DNA of 64,000 nt from CALSMU01 sp965230225 (GTDB taxonomy: Bacteria > Bacteroidota > Bacteroidia > Flavobacteriales_D > Parvicellaceae): positions 1,054,001 through 1,118,000 of the forward strand of contig CBDDKM010000010.1 in the NCBI GenBank assembly GCA_965230225.1, read 5' to 3'. How positions within the stretch are numbered: the stretch's first letter is position 1; each line of letters starts with the position of its first letter. The position numbers and the translations under genes are program-made. Below are positions 51,641 to 64,000 of this stretch, in pieces. Under the pieces are notes generated by a model. That model was given only the letters and a program-made list of their open reading frames with translations. It had not been told where the DNA came from and did no database searches.

Positions 51641-54518
51641 TTATTTACTCAAATACAAGTTTCTTTCCGAGTATACTTTTCTGAAGAATGGATCGTTCAA
51701 GTCTTTGATGAACCTAATAGCTTCTCCAGTAGATTTCATCTCTGGCCCTAACTCTTTATTTACATTCGGGAACTTACCAAATGAGAATACCGGGATCTTA
51801 ATTGCGTATCCCTCTTTTACCGGATTAAACTTGAAATCATTCAATTTTGCACCCATCATTACCTTAGCGGCATAGTTTACATACGGTTCCTGATAAGCTT
51901 TCGCTATGAAAGGGACTGTTCTTGATGCTCTAGGGTTTGCTTCGATAATGTATACTACATCGTCTTTAATTGCAAACTGAATGTTGATTAACCCAACTGT
52001 TTCCAAAGCAACGGCAATTCTCTTGGTATGCTCTTCAATTTGTTGGATAATGAAATCTCCAAGGTTGTAAGGAGGAAGAACCGCGTAAGAATCTCCTGAG
52101 TGAATTCCTGCAGGCTCAATGTGCTCCATGATTCCTACGATGTAAACATCTCTCTCCATCACAAATGGCATCGGCTTCTGCCTCAATTGCACCTTCTAAG
52201 AAGTGATCGAGACAGAATTCTGGTTATCCTGGAATATCCTTGAGGAGATGTCAACCACGTGATTTTCCAAGTTCCTGCTTCGTTGATTACAATTTTCATG
52301 CTTTGAATCCTCCGAGAACATAGGAAGGTCTTAACAAGCAACGGAAATCCGAGTTCCTTAGCTAGAGTTCCAGCGCTTTGTTCAGCATCTTCTGCACTAC
52401 ACCGAATTTCGGATAAGGAATGTTCAAGATCTCTCAGCTAGTAGTGTTGAAAAACGACCTCGATCTTCGGCAAGATCCAATGATTTGAAATCTTGTTCCG
52501 ATGATCTTTGATACCGTGATCGTCTCCAGCTTCTCGGCTAAGCTTCAAGAGCTGTTTGGCCACCAAGCTGAACGATAACTCCTTCTGGCTTTTCGTGAAG
52601 GATAATATCGTAAATGTGTTCCCAGAAAACAGGTTCGAAATAGAGCTTATCAGCAACGTATCAAAATCTGTAGAAACCGTTTCCGGATTACAGTTGATCA
52701 TGATGGTTTCGTAACCACTGCTCTTTGGCAGCTAAGTACGCCATGCACACAGCAGTAATCAAACTCAATTCCTTGCCCAATTCGGTATTAGGACCTGAAC
52801 CAAGAACTACAATCTTTCTTACTTGATCGGTTACTTCAGCTTTCGTTCTTCGTCTTCGAAAGTTGAATAATAATATGGCGTTTGAGCTGGGAATTCAGCG
52901 GCACACGTATCAACCAGCTTATAAACTCGTCTGGATATCCTAAACTCATTGGCGTCTTACTTGAAGACCTCACTCTCCCAACAATCTCAGGATGTGTGCA
53001 ATCTGTCTATCAGCATAGCCCTTTCTGCTTTGCTTCGTAAAGCAATGCTTTTGGAAGTTGATTCTAATTTGTGCGTTCCAATTTCTCTTCTCCAACTCTG
53101 ATCAAGCTCGTTGATCTGGTCTCAAGAACCAAGATATCTATACGCGTAATCTCACGAATTCTACTTGAACGGAATTCCCAAGTTTGAATTGCATCATAAA
53201 TGTGGAACAATCGATTCCAGCTTGCATGTTTCAAGGCTCTCTAGATATCTGGTCTTGATCTACTTAAGTTCTTTTCCATCCGCACCTAGTCCATTACGCT
53301 CCAATTTCCAGCGACTGACAAGCCTTTCTGCAATGCTTCTTGGAACGTTCGGCCAATTCCCATCACCTCACCGACTGACTTCATCTGAAGACCAAGCTCT
53401 CTATCAGAACTCCTTGAACTTGTACTGAAGTTCCAACGAGGAATTTTTACGATTACATAATCCAAGGTAGGCTCAAAGTAAGCAGAAGTAGATTTGGTAA
53501 TTTGATTCTTAAGTTCATCCAATGTATATCCTATCGCCAACTTGGCTGCAATTTTTGCAATCGGATATCCTGTTGCTTTAGAGGCAAGAGCAGATGACCT
53601 CGACACACGAGGGTTAATTTCAATTGCAATGATATCCTCATTTTCATCATCACTTACTGCAAATTGAACATTACATCCTCCAGCGAAATCACCGATGGCA
53701 CGCATCATTTTGATTGCCAGATCCCTCATCTTCTGGTAAGTTGAGTCACTCAGGGTCATTGCCGGTGCTACGGTGATAGAATCACCTGTATGAATTCCCA
53801 TAGGATCCATATTTTCAATAGAACAGATAATTGTTACGTTATCGTTCTTATCTCGAAGTAATTCCAGCTCGTACTCTTTCCAACCAAGTACCGCTTTATC
53901 GATCATTACTTCATGGATTGGTGAAGCATGTAAACCTCTGGTTAATAGCTTCTCAAAATCCTCTTCATTATGCACAAAAGCTGCTCCCGACCCACCTAAA
54001 GTAAACGATGGACGGATACACAATGGGAAGCCAAATTTTTGAGCAATTTCTTTTCCCTGTAGGAAAGATTTTGCTGTATCCTGAGGTGCCATTGCAATAT
54101 CGATGGAAGTCATCAAATCTCTGAATTTTTCTCTGTCTTCAGTGATCTCAATCGCATCGATATCTACACCAATAATTCTAACTCCAAAGTCTTTCCAAAT
54201 CCCCATTTCATCGCACTCGATACATAGGTTTAGTGCTGTTTGTCCTCCCATTGTTGGTAGTACAGCATCGATATTGTGCTTCTCCAATATCTCTATAATC
54301 GACTGAGGTTCAAGAGGTTTAAGATAAACATTATCTGCAACGACCTTATCGGTCATGATGGTTGCAGGGTTCGAGTTGATAAGGGTAACTTCAATTCCTT
54401 CTTCTCTTAGCGATCTTGCTGCTTGAGATCCGGAATAATCAAATTCACAGGCTTGTCCAATTACAATTGGTCCACTTCCAATTATCAGAATCGTTCTTAT
54501 TGAGTTATCTTTTGGCAT
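51641..54518 (-). pseudogene. carB: carB, carbamoyl phosphate synthase large subunit, frame-broken in the middle
   Basis: Start and end match a full-length CarB: 2878 bp is about the 950 codons expected. The first ~1.08 kb (54518 to ~53440) is intact, with GSGPIVIGQACEFDYSGSQA, MGGQTALNLC and the ATP-grasp sites. The last ~0.5 kb (52150 to 51641) is also intact (GIMEHIEPAGIHSGDS, EANPRASRTVPFI). Between them every frame is interrupted every few dozen bases, yet conserved pieces can be read by changing frame (GADGKEL, HASWNRLFHIYDAI, GQGIEFDYCCVHGV). This enzyme makes carbamoyl phosphate for pyrimidines and arginine. Dense indels with intact ends indicate base-calling error rather than a dead gene. 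Confidence 0.85.
52150..53445 (-). other. Block of scattered frame breaks inside carB
   Basis: Reading the minus strand and switching frames gives conserved CarB segments in order. The frame changes every ~20-60 bp, by both insertions and deletions, without a bias to one kind. Outside the block the gene reads cleanly. No mobile element or repeat marks the edges. Confidence 0.75.
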
Positions 54519-54631
54519 ATTCTAGTTTTTATCCATTTAAAGATTTTCGCGAAGTTAATACAATGCGGTACTCTGAAGATAAAAGGTTCTCAAGAATTGT
54601 GATATTTTATCAACAGGCTCCATAAATAGAT

Positions 54632-54664
54632 AAAAAAAAAGCCTTTCATCGAATGATGAAAGGC
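54632..54664 (-). terminator. Intrinsic terminator of the rRNA operon
   Basis: A perfect 10-bp stem (GCCTTTCATC with GATGAAAGGC) is followed, on the minus strand, by nine T (A-run 54632-54640). It lies just after the 5S gene. Confidence 0.93.
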
Positions 54665-54676
54665 TTCTTAGAAAAA

Positions 54677-54783
<107 letters not shown>

Positions 54784-54844
54784 AAAGCTTTAAATGCTTC
54801 AAATATTGTTCATGTTGAAAATAAATCAGATCTGTTTAAAATAA

Positions 54845-57722
<2,878 letters not shown>

Positions 57723-57823
57723 AGTAAACAATTTATTTTAAACTTTATTATTAATATTTGATATTAACTCTGATCTAATTTATTTTCAACATGTCAAAGA
57801 ACTTATACCCTGAAATGGGTTAG

Positions 57824-57900
<77 letters not shown>

Positions 57901-57907
57901 AAACTTG

Positions 57908-57981
57908 TAGTCCCTCGCAGATTTGAACTGCGGACCTCTACATTATCAGTGTAGCGCTCTAACCAACTGAGCTAAGGGACT
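57908..57981 (-). tRNA. tRNA-Ile(GAT)
   Basis: 74 nt without encoded CCA. Acceptor stem AGTCCCT pairs with AGGGACT, the anticodon stem-loop CTACACTGATAATGTAG has anticodon GAT, and the T-loop is TTCAAAT. First tRNA of the 16S-23S spacer. Confidence 0.96.
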
Positions 57982-58102
57982 ATTTTGTCCAAAACTTCAG
58001 TTGCTCAAGCATACTGAGCTTTTGGGATAAGTTATATAAAGAAGGAAAGATTAAAAAGAAAACCAGCGACCGTTTAAAAACCGAAACAAATCCTCATTTC
58101 TC

Positions 58103-59630
<1,528 letters not shown>

Positions 59631-59768
59631 AATTATAATTTTAAGTTTTGTTTTAACTCGGATTTGACTTCGTTGTTGTTTAAAAACTTTACGCTAGTTT
59701 TCTTTTTAATCTTTACTTCAATAATTCAAAGAACTTAAGTGTTCAAATATCGCTTTGAAAGCGGGCTG

Positions 59769-59798
59769 CAAATGTAAATGTAATTTTTAAACCTGCAA
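59769..59798 (-). promoter_or_regulatory. rrn promoter P1 (nearest to 16S)
   Basis: TACATTTG (59776-59769 on the minus strand) and TTG (59798-59796), spacer exactly 19 bp; conserved GCAGCCCGC follows. It starts transcription about 140 nt before the 16S gene. Confidence 0.85.
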
Positions 59799-59885
59799 AC
59801 CTTTTTGACAAAATTTTTCAAAAAATATTTTTTCAAAACTCTCAATTCAGAGATCGTTTTCTCTTGTTGTTTTTGAAAGCGGCTG

Positions 59886-59915
59886 CAAATGTAAATGTAA
59901 TTTTTAAACCTGCAA
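59886..59915 (-). promoter_or_regulatory. rrn promoter P2
   Basis: TACATTTG (59893-59886) and TTG (59915-59913), spacer 19 bp, inside the second repeat unit. Confidence 0.85.
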
Positions 59916-60000
59916 AACTTTTTTAATTTTTTTTCAAAATTTTAATTTCAAAGGATATGTAAAGAACGTTTTCTTTCCGCTTGTTTTTCGAAGCGGGCTG

Positions 60001-60030
60001 CAAATGTAAATCTAATTTTTAAACCTGCAA
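60001..60030 (-). promoter_or_regulatory. rrn promoter P3
   Basis: TACATTTG (60008-60001) and TTG (60030-60028), spacer 19 bp. Confidence 0.85.
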
Positions 60031-60116
60031 GCCTTTTTCAAATTTTCTTCAAAAAAACTCTTTCAAAACTAAATCGACTCTTTTGTCAATTCTTTCGTTG
60101 TTTCGAAAGCGGGCCG

Positions 60117-60146
60117 CAAATGTAAATCTAATTTTTAAACCTGCAA
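60117..60146 (-). promoter_or_regulatory. rrn promoter P4
   Basis: TACATTTG (60124-60117) and TTG (60146-60144), spacer 19 bp. The following block has one change (GCGGCCC in place of GCAGCCC). Confidence 0.85.
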
Positions 60147-60228
60147 GCCTTTTTTATTTTTTTTCAAAATTTCTTTCAAAACCGAATTAACTCGTTTGTT
60201 AACCCTACTTGTTTTCGAAAGCGGGCTG

Positions 60229-60258
60229 CAAATGTAAATCTAATTTTTAAACCTGCAA
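60229..60258 (-). promoter_or_regulatory. rrn promoter P5
   Basis: TACATTTG (60236-60229) and TTG (60258-60256), spacer 19 bp. Confidence 0.85.
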
Positions 60259-60341
60259 GCCTTTTTAAATTTTTCTCAAAAAACTTGAATTACTTCCACA
60301 AGACTTAAAGAACATTGCCTTGGTCATTTCCAAAGCGGCTG

Positions 60342-60371
60342 CAAATGTATGCCCTTTTTATTCACTTGCAA
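60342..60371 (-). promoter_or_regulatory. rrn promoter P6 (outermost)
   Basis: TACATTTG (60349-60342) and TTG (60371-60369), spacer 19 bp. The spacer sequence differs most from the others but its length is kept. Confidence 0.75.
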
Positions 60372-60578
60372 GTTTTAGACACAACTTTTTTCGAGTTAAT
60401 TCCCGACTCTTTCATTAGACTATTACAGATCAGACATTTACAATCGAATATTTTTTTTCAAAAAAATGAATCAAATTGCGTTCAGAGCTGTTTTATGACC
60501 AACACTCCTAACTTACCTTTCTATCTTCACATTCATAAGAAGGTGAATTTACCCCTTAAAAAAGATACTTTTTTCTCA

Positions 60579-61250
60579 TTAGGGAGTCGAATTTGAAACC
60601 TGAACCACCTTTCCATTTTGGAATTTATGGCCTTCCAAACTAAAATTTAAGATATAATTTGCCATTTCTTCCGGCAAAATTGGCGCCTGATATCCTGGAA
60701 AAGCTTCTTCCAACATTTCAGTTTGCACCGCACCGAGCGCTAAACAATTGAATGAAATAGACTCTTCTTTATATTCCTCTGCTAAACATTCTGTCAATAT
60801 AGTCAGTGCTCCCTTTGAAGAGCTGTAGGCAGATAACCCAGGAAATTTAACACTTCCTTGCACTCCTCCCATACTACTAATGTTTACCACATGACCATTT
60901 CCTTGTATTATTCTACTCAATAAATACTGAGTTAATAGGTATGGTCCCATGACATTTACTTGATAAGAATGCATTAATTCTTCTGCTAAGATTTCGGAGA
61001 AAGGTCTATTATATAGTATACCTGCATTGTTAATTAACACATGAATTGAGTCAACATCTTCGAATAACTCATCTAATTCACTCTTATTAATATTGGACAA
61101 ATCACAGCTTAACACTCTAACATTTTCATTATTTAACTCTATAAGAGGTTCAATATTCCTAGTTAAACAATATACCTTATGGTCTTCTGCCAACTGTTTT
61201 ACTAACTCTAATCCTATCCCTCTGGAACATCCTGTTATAACTATATTCAT
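60579..61250 (-). CDS. Short-chain dehydrogenase/reductase (SDR)
   Basis: From ATG 61250 (MNIVITGCSRGIGLELV) the product is 223 residues. The frame is open nine codons further, but that part lies against the terminator of the upstream gene. SDR motifs: cofactor site TGCSRGIG, NNAGIL, the catalytic serine in VNISSMGG, and YSSSKGALT with catalytic Tyr and Lys. Substrate unknown. It is transcribed toward the rRNA operon but is separated from it by ~200 bp plus the promoter array. Confidence 0.93.
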   Translation of the reverse strand: MNIVITGCSRGIGLELVKQLAEDHKVYCLTRNIEPLIELNNENVRVLSCDLSNINKSELDELFEDVDSIHVLINNAGILYNRPFSEILAEELMHSYQVNVMGPYLLTQYLLSRIIQGNGHVVNISSMGGVQGSVKFPGLSAYSSSKGALTILTECLAEEYKEESISFNCLALGAVQTEMLEEAFPGYQAPILPEEMANYILNFSLEGHKFQNGKVVQVSNSTP

Positions 61251-61262
61251 ATTTCTAAGCAT

Positions 61263-61290
61263 AAAAAAAGCCTTCAAGTTTTGAAGGCTT
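61263..61290 (-). terminator. Intrinsic terminator of the serine protease gene
   Basis: A perfect 10-bp stem (AAGCCTTCAA with TTGAAGGCTT, 3-nt loop) followed on the minus strand by seven T (A-run 61263-61269). It lies between the protease stop and the SDR start. Confidence 0.92.
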
Positions 61291-61310
61291 CTATATTATA
61301 TATGTACTAT

Positions 61311-63635
61311 TTATTTCTTCAACACCTTTTTAGTAAGCACTGCTCCACCTGTATTTACTTTTACAAAATAAACACCGGCAGACATTTCCTCTAATGAGAA
61401 CCCTATTGTTTGAGTTCCACTTAATCCACTCATCATTCTATTTTGAAGAACTCTCCCCTGCACATCCGTAATCTGAATGTTTAAATCATTTACATTATTA
61501 TTAAATACCAATTGAACATTCAACTCTTCGTTAGCAGGATTTGGATATACATTAAACTGAGAAATATCTCCCAACTCCTCTGTAGAAGTATTATCGATAC
61601 AGAAATCATGTGAAGTAGAACTACCAAAATCTGCAGCTGGCGCCGTCATTTGAACATACATTGTTCCATAGAACCCCTGAATATCATAATCACCATCCAC
61701 ATCACAACTTCCGTATTGAGCTCCGCTCATACCATCTCCATAATCGTCATTAATAGTAAATGTATAGCAACCATCCGATAAACAAATCTCTTCCGTAACT
61801 GATGTTCCGTTAGGAGCATCGTCCGGATAAGTTCCTGCCGGTTGAGACCATAATAAAGCACTTGTTGATTGATCAGTGATTTCCCATGAGGTTTCACTAC
61901 CCCAGCAATCAAGAGTAAGATTAATTAATACTGTTTGTGCATTAGCAAACGAAGTAAAGTTACCTGTTGCATCGTCATTCGAACCATTACCATCAGACTG
62001 ACCATTTGGCGAACTAATCACTACATTAAATACATGTGCTCCATCTGTTGAAACTGTCATTCCAGGTAGGGTTACATTTTCCGATTGACCGGTAGTTAAA
62101 TTTCCACTCCAGTTATACACCTGATTTGTTCCACCATCTACATTATATGAAATAGTAGCTGTTGTCATTGTGGTAGAACCACTATTCTTAATAGTTACTT
62201 CAGGAGTAATGAATCCAGTACAATAAGTTCCACTTGGCTCTGATACCGATAATACAGCTGCATCATAAGCAACGGTTGCCTGATTAGGATCGTATCCATC
62301 TAAAGTGGTTACACCGGTATTTTGTGGATCTAACCAGTCATGCAATCTCTGAGCTGAAGATGAAGAGCCATTTCCATCCCAGGACATAGAAAACTTACCA
62401 TAATAATCGTTTACACTATTAGAACAGTTTGCCTGCCCTCCGTGTAACTGACCAACAACATGGTGATTCTCGTTCCATAAACCTGAACCTGAAGACCCAC
62501 CTTCTGTAGTGGTATTTCTTTCCCAGGCTTCAATTCTCCATTCTGAATTAGAAACAGAAGACAATCCCTGAGCTGACTGCAACACATCATCATCAAACGA
62601 AATCTTCTTCACATCACCTGAAGGGTGGTGAATTCCAACTGCCGTTTGAGGAGTGGATCCAGAATTATCCCAACCTGCATAATATACTGCATAAGATGCA
62701 GGAGGAATAGAGTTTAACTCTACTAATCCAAAATCAGAATCTGCTTTAGCTGCTCTAAAAATGGAACCATTTATTGCATCATTATTAGACGGTGCTACAC
62801 TATTAGCAGAAGACTGACTTCCACAAATAGTACTATTGTAGTTAAATCTAAATACTGCACTTCCCATTGAATTAGGTCCACAATGATTCGCTGTTAAGAA
62901 ATATGGAGTTCCATCTTCGGCTGTATTGTTTACCAATGTTCCTGTACAAAGTCCTCCTCCATTTAGAATTCTTGCTTCAGACCTGATTTCATCCGCCCAT
63001 GGATTTCCATCCGGACAAATAACATCCATGTTACATGCTCCCGACTCATTTACTTTTTCAGGATACCAACTATTAATATCTCTATATCCATGAACAACCG
63101 TTCCGATTAACAATCTTCCTTGTCCAGCAACATCTTGTGGCTCAAAATACTCAACGATCATAGACTCTCCTTTTACTAATTGAGTTCCTAATTCGTTGTT
63201 TACATTATTGTTTTCGGAGGTATATGCATTTAGCATGTAAGACTTCTCCTCATTATATACATGTAAGTGAGCTCCTTCAGGAATAAAGAAATCATTAAAT
63301 ATGATATTAATGGATAAAGCTCCTTCGGAAGTCAAAATCATTCTCCAAACTCTATCTCCTTTATCAGTAACCTGCCAAACTCCCGAGTTATTTAAGTCAT
63401 AATTGGTGTTATGTTCATACCCAAATCGGTATGGACCTACTTTATTAGCATGGTTTATCTCATCTTCATCCAATTGAGTTTGTAAATCAAAAGAAGGCAT
63501 GGTGTATTCTGGAACATCTTTATCTTCCAGAGCTATCTTTTGTTTAAATGACACCGGGCCTCCGACGTCGAATGTTTGACCAATAGTAGTTGAGAGCATA
63601 GCAACTCCCAAGAGTGTTAAGTAAATCTTTTTCAT
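61311..63635 (-). CDS. Secreted trypsin-like serine endopeptidase with T9SS sorting domain
   Basis: The 774-residue product has a signal peptide (MKKIYLTLLGVAMLSTTIG), a pro-region and a chymotrypsin-fold protease. The triad is visible: His in GTPYFLTANHCG, Asp in ADSDFGLVEL and Ser in EGGSSGSGLWNE. It resembles lysyl endopeptidase-type enzymes of Bacteroidota and Lysobacter; the preference for Lys is inference. A CARDB-like beta domain (VSEPSGTYCTGFITPEVTIKN) and further extracellular domains follow, and the end is a type A T9SS sorting domain (FNVYPNPANEELNV ... SAGVYFVKVNTGG ... KKVLKK). The gene has its own terminator. Likely a surface or secreted nutrient-acquiring protease. Confidence 0.92.
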   Translation of the reverse strand: MKKIYLTLLGVAMLSTTIGQTFDVGGPVSFKQKIALEDKDVPEYTMPSFDLQTQLDEDEINHANKVGPYRFGYEHNTNYDLNNSGVWQVTDKGDRVWRMILTSEGALSINIIFNDFFIPEGAHLHVYNEEKSYMLNAYTSENNNVNNELGTQLVKGESMIVEYFEPQDVAGQGRLLIGTVVHGYRDINSWYPEKVNESGACNMDVICPDGNPWADEIRSEARILNGGGLCTGTLVNNTAEDGTPYFLTANHCGPNSMGSAVFRFNYNSTICGSQSSANSVAPSNNDAINGSIFRAAKADSDFGLVELNSIPPASYAVYYAGWDNSGSTPQTAVGIHHPSGDVKKISFDDDVLQSAQGLSSVSNSEWRIEAWERNTTTEGGSSGSGLWNENHHVVGQLHGGQANCSNSVNDYYGKFSMSWDGNGSSSSAQRLHDWLDPQNTGVTTLDGYDPNQATVAYDAAVLSVSEPSGTYCTGFITPEVTIKNSGSTTMTTATISYNVDGGTNQVYNWSGNLTTGQSENVTLPGMTVSTDGAHVFNVVISSPNGQSDGNGSNDDATGNFTSFANAQTVLINLTLDCWGSETSWEITDQSTSALLWSQPAGTYPDDAPNGTSVTEEICLSDGCYTFTINDDYGDGMSGAQYGSCDVDGDYDIQGFYGTMYVQMTAPAADFGSSTSHDFCIDNTSTEELGDISQFNVYPNPANEELNVQLVFNNNVNDLNIQITDVQGRVLQNRMMSGLSGTQTIGFSLEEMSAGVYFVKVNTGGAVLTKKVLKK

Positions 63636-63769
63636 CTAGTGTGGTTTATTTGGTTTCACTTGAAACCGGTTGTTTCAGTTGATTGAGGGAGAAATATAAG
63701 CAATTTTTCCCAAACCGGTGTTTTGAAACAAGGACCAATAAACACTAGAATGGTTGCTTGTCTGGCTAA

Positions 63770-64000
63770 TTACATTTGCTCAAGAATGGCAATTCTCTTT
63801 TTGATTGGAGGGTGGGTAGCAAAAATACCTGAGATAGAACTAAAGGCATTACTTTCCTTTTTACTCTTTGAATTATCGATGAAGAGCTGTTTTATATCTC
63901 CACTTTTTACTGACTCTACATTGCTATTGCCCGAAATTTTTCTCAGCGCGGAAGCCATTGCCCCTGCATTTTTAGTCATCTCTACAGCTCCAGCATCAGC
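63770..64000 (-). CDS. M48-family metallopeptidase, C-terminal fragment
   Basis: The frame is open to the right edge and stops at TAA 63772-63770, leaving 76 visible residues. ADAGAVEMTKNAGAMASALRK is the M48/HtpX helix after the active site, which normally carries the zinc-ligand glutamate just upstream. ATHPPIKKRIAILEQM is the typical HtpX-family end. The HExxH site lies outside the window. It is a membrane-bound protease family for quality control. Confidence 0.85.
   Translation of the reverse strand, partial: ADAGAVEMTKNAGAMASALRKISGNSNVESVKSGDIKQLFIDNSKSKKESNAFSSISGIFATHPPIKKRIAILEQM

Larger units (their letters stand above)
59751..60385 (-). repeat. Array of six tandem promoter repeats upstream of 16S rRNA
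   Basis: Six copies of a 112-117 bp unit. On the minus strand each has an A/T-rich block, then TTG, 19 bp (core CAGGTTTAAAAATTAGATT), TACATTTG and, in most copies, GCAGCCCGCTTTC. The intervals between -7 boxes are 117, 115, 116, 112 and 113 bp. The sixth (outermost) copy is the most diverged. Downstream to 59631 is the ~120-bp leader. From 60386 to 60578 I see nothing recognisable. Confidence 0.9.

Noticed and set aside
51641..54518. carB as a truly decayed gene, or as separate short genes
   Set aside because: Sharp borders, intact flanks, expected total length and recoverable conserved protein in all frames fit sequence error better.
59751..60385. Possible CRISPR array
   Set aside because: Units of 112-117 bp contain promoter boxes, the spacers between them are themselves similar, and no cas genes are near.
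60315..60596. 93-residue frame upstream of the rRNA operon
   Set aside because: It crosses the outermost promoter and has a low-complexity AT-rich composition with no family resemblance.

Overview
The window comes from a Bacteroidota chromosome, most likely order Flavobacteriales. Four things point there: the -33/-7 promoter form TTG-N19-TAnnTTTG, three proteins ending in type IX secretion (T9SS) sorting domains, families typical of the group (YfhO-like, DUF4834-like, Y_Y_Y-propeller histidine kinases), and a 16S-Ile-Ala-23S-5S rRNA operon. I cannot name the genus. The DNA is AT-rich, and I saw no prophage, insertion sequence, integron or CRISPR array.

Layout. 1-5.1 kb: thioredoxin-like tail, an M1 metallopeptidase with a barrel-like C-terminus, LpxH-like hydrolase, GAPDH. 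5.2-11.4 kb: two tandem ~980-residue secreted BNR/sortilin-like paralogues. 11.5-13.8 kb: lipA, an envelope protein and two 59-residue lipoproteins too small for ordinary gene finding. 13.8-20.5 kb: ung, an Omp85-like protein, an L,D-transpeptidase, rmuC, ahcY and a DUF4258-like protein. 20.5-26.4 kb: propeller-SPOR protein, alpha/beta hydrolase, TetR regulator, small envelope proteins, ALDH. 26.4-37.3 kb: LptF/G permease, tgt, a glycosyltransferase, ECF sigma factor, rsmG, a second L,D-transpeptidase, a tail protease, DUF1573 and DUF3108 proteins, proline dehydrogenase and a STAS/SEC14-like protein. 37.4-47.2 kb: a signalling cassette of three consecutive paralogous propeller histidine kinases and one LytTR response regulator. 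47.2-54.5 kb: glycosyltransferase, YfhO-like protein, DUF4834-like protein and carB. 54.6-60.4 kb: the rRNA operon behind an array of six tandem promoters. 60.6-64 kb: short-chain dehydrogenase, T9SS serine protease and a partial M48 peptidase.

Most striking points. (1) The rRNA operon is preceded by six repeats of 112-117 bp, each a complete promoter with an exactly 19-bp spacer. (2) The third histidine kinase is split by one frame change that falls exactly on an in-frame A AAA AAC heptamer, so it is either a homopolymer indel or a -1 frameshifting site. (3) All six convergent gene pairs in the window meet with zero spacing or overlapping stop codons. (4) carB has a ~1.25 kb core full of small indels between intact flanks, which looks like sequence error rather than gene decay. 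(5) Two adjacent 59-residue lipoproteins share a Cys-x-Ala-Tyr-Gly motif.

How the genes work together. Envelope biogenesis is over-represented: lipid A, LptF/G, Omp85, L,D-transpeptidases, tail protease, glycosyltransferases and secreted T9SS cargo. The histidine kinase genes are packed so tightly (4-nt overlap, then zero spacing) that they probably form one translation-coupled sensor array feeding one regulator.
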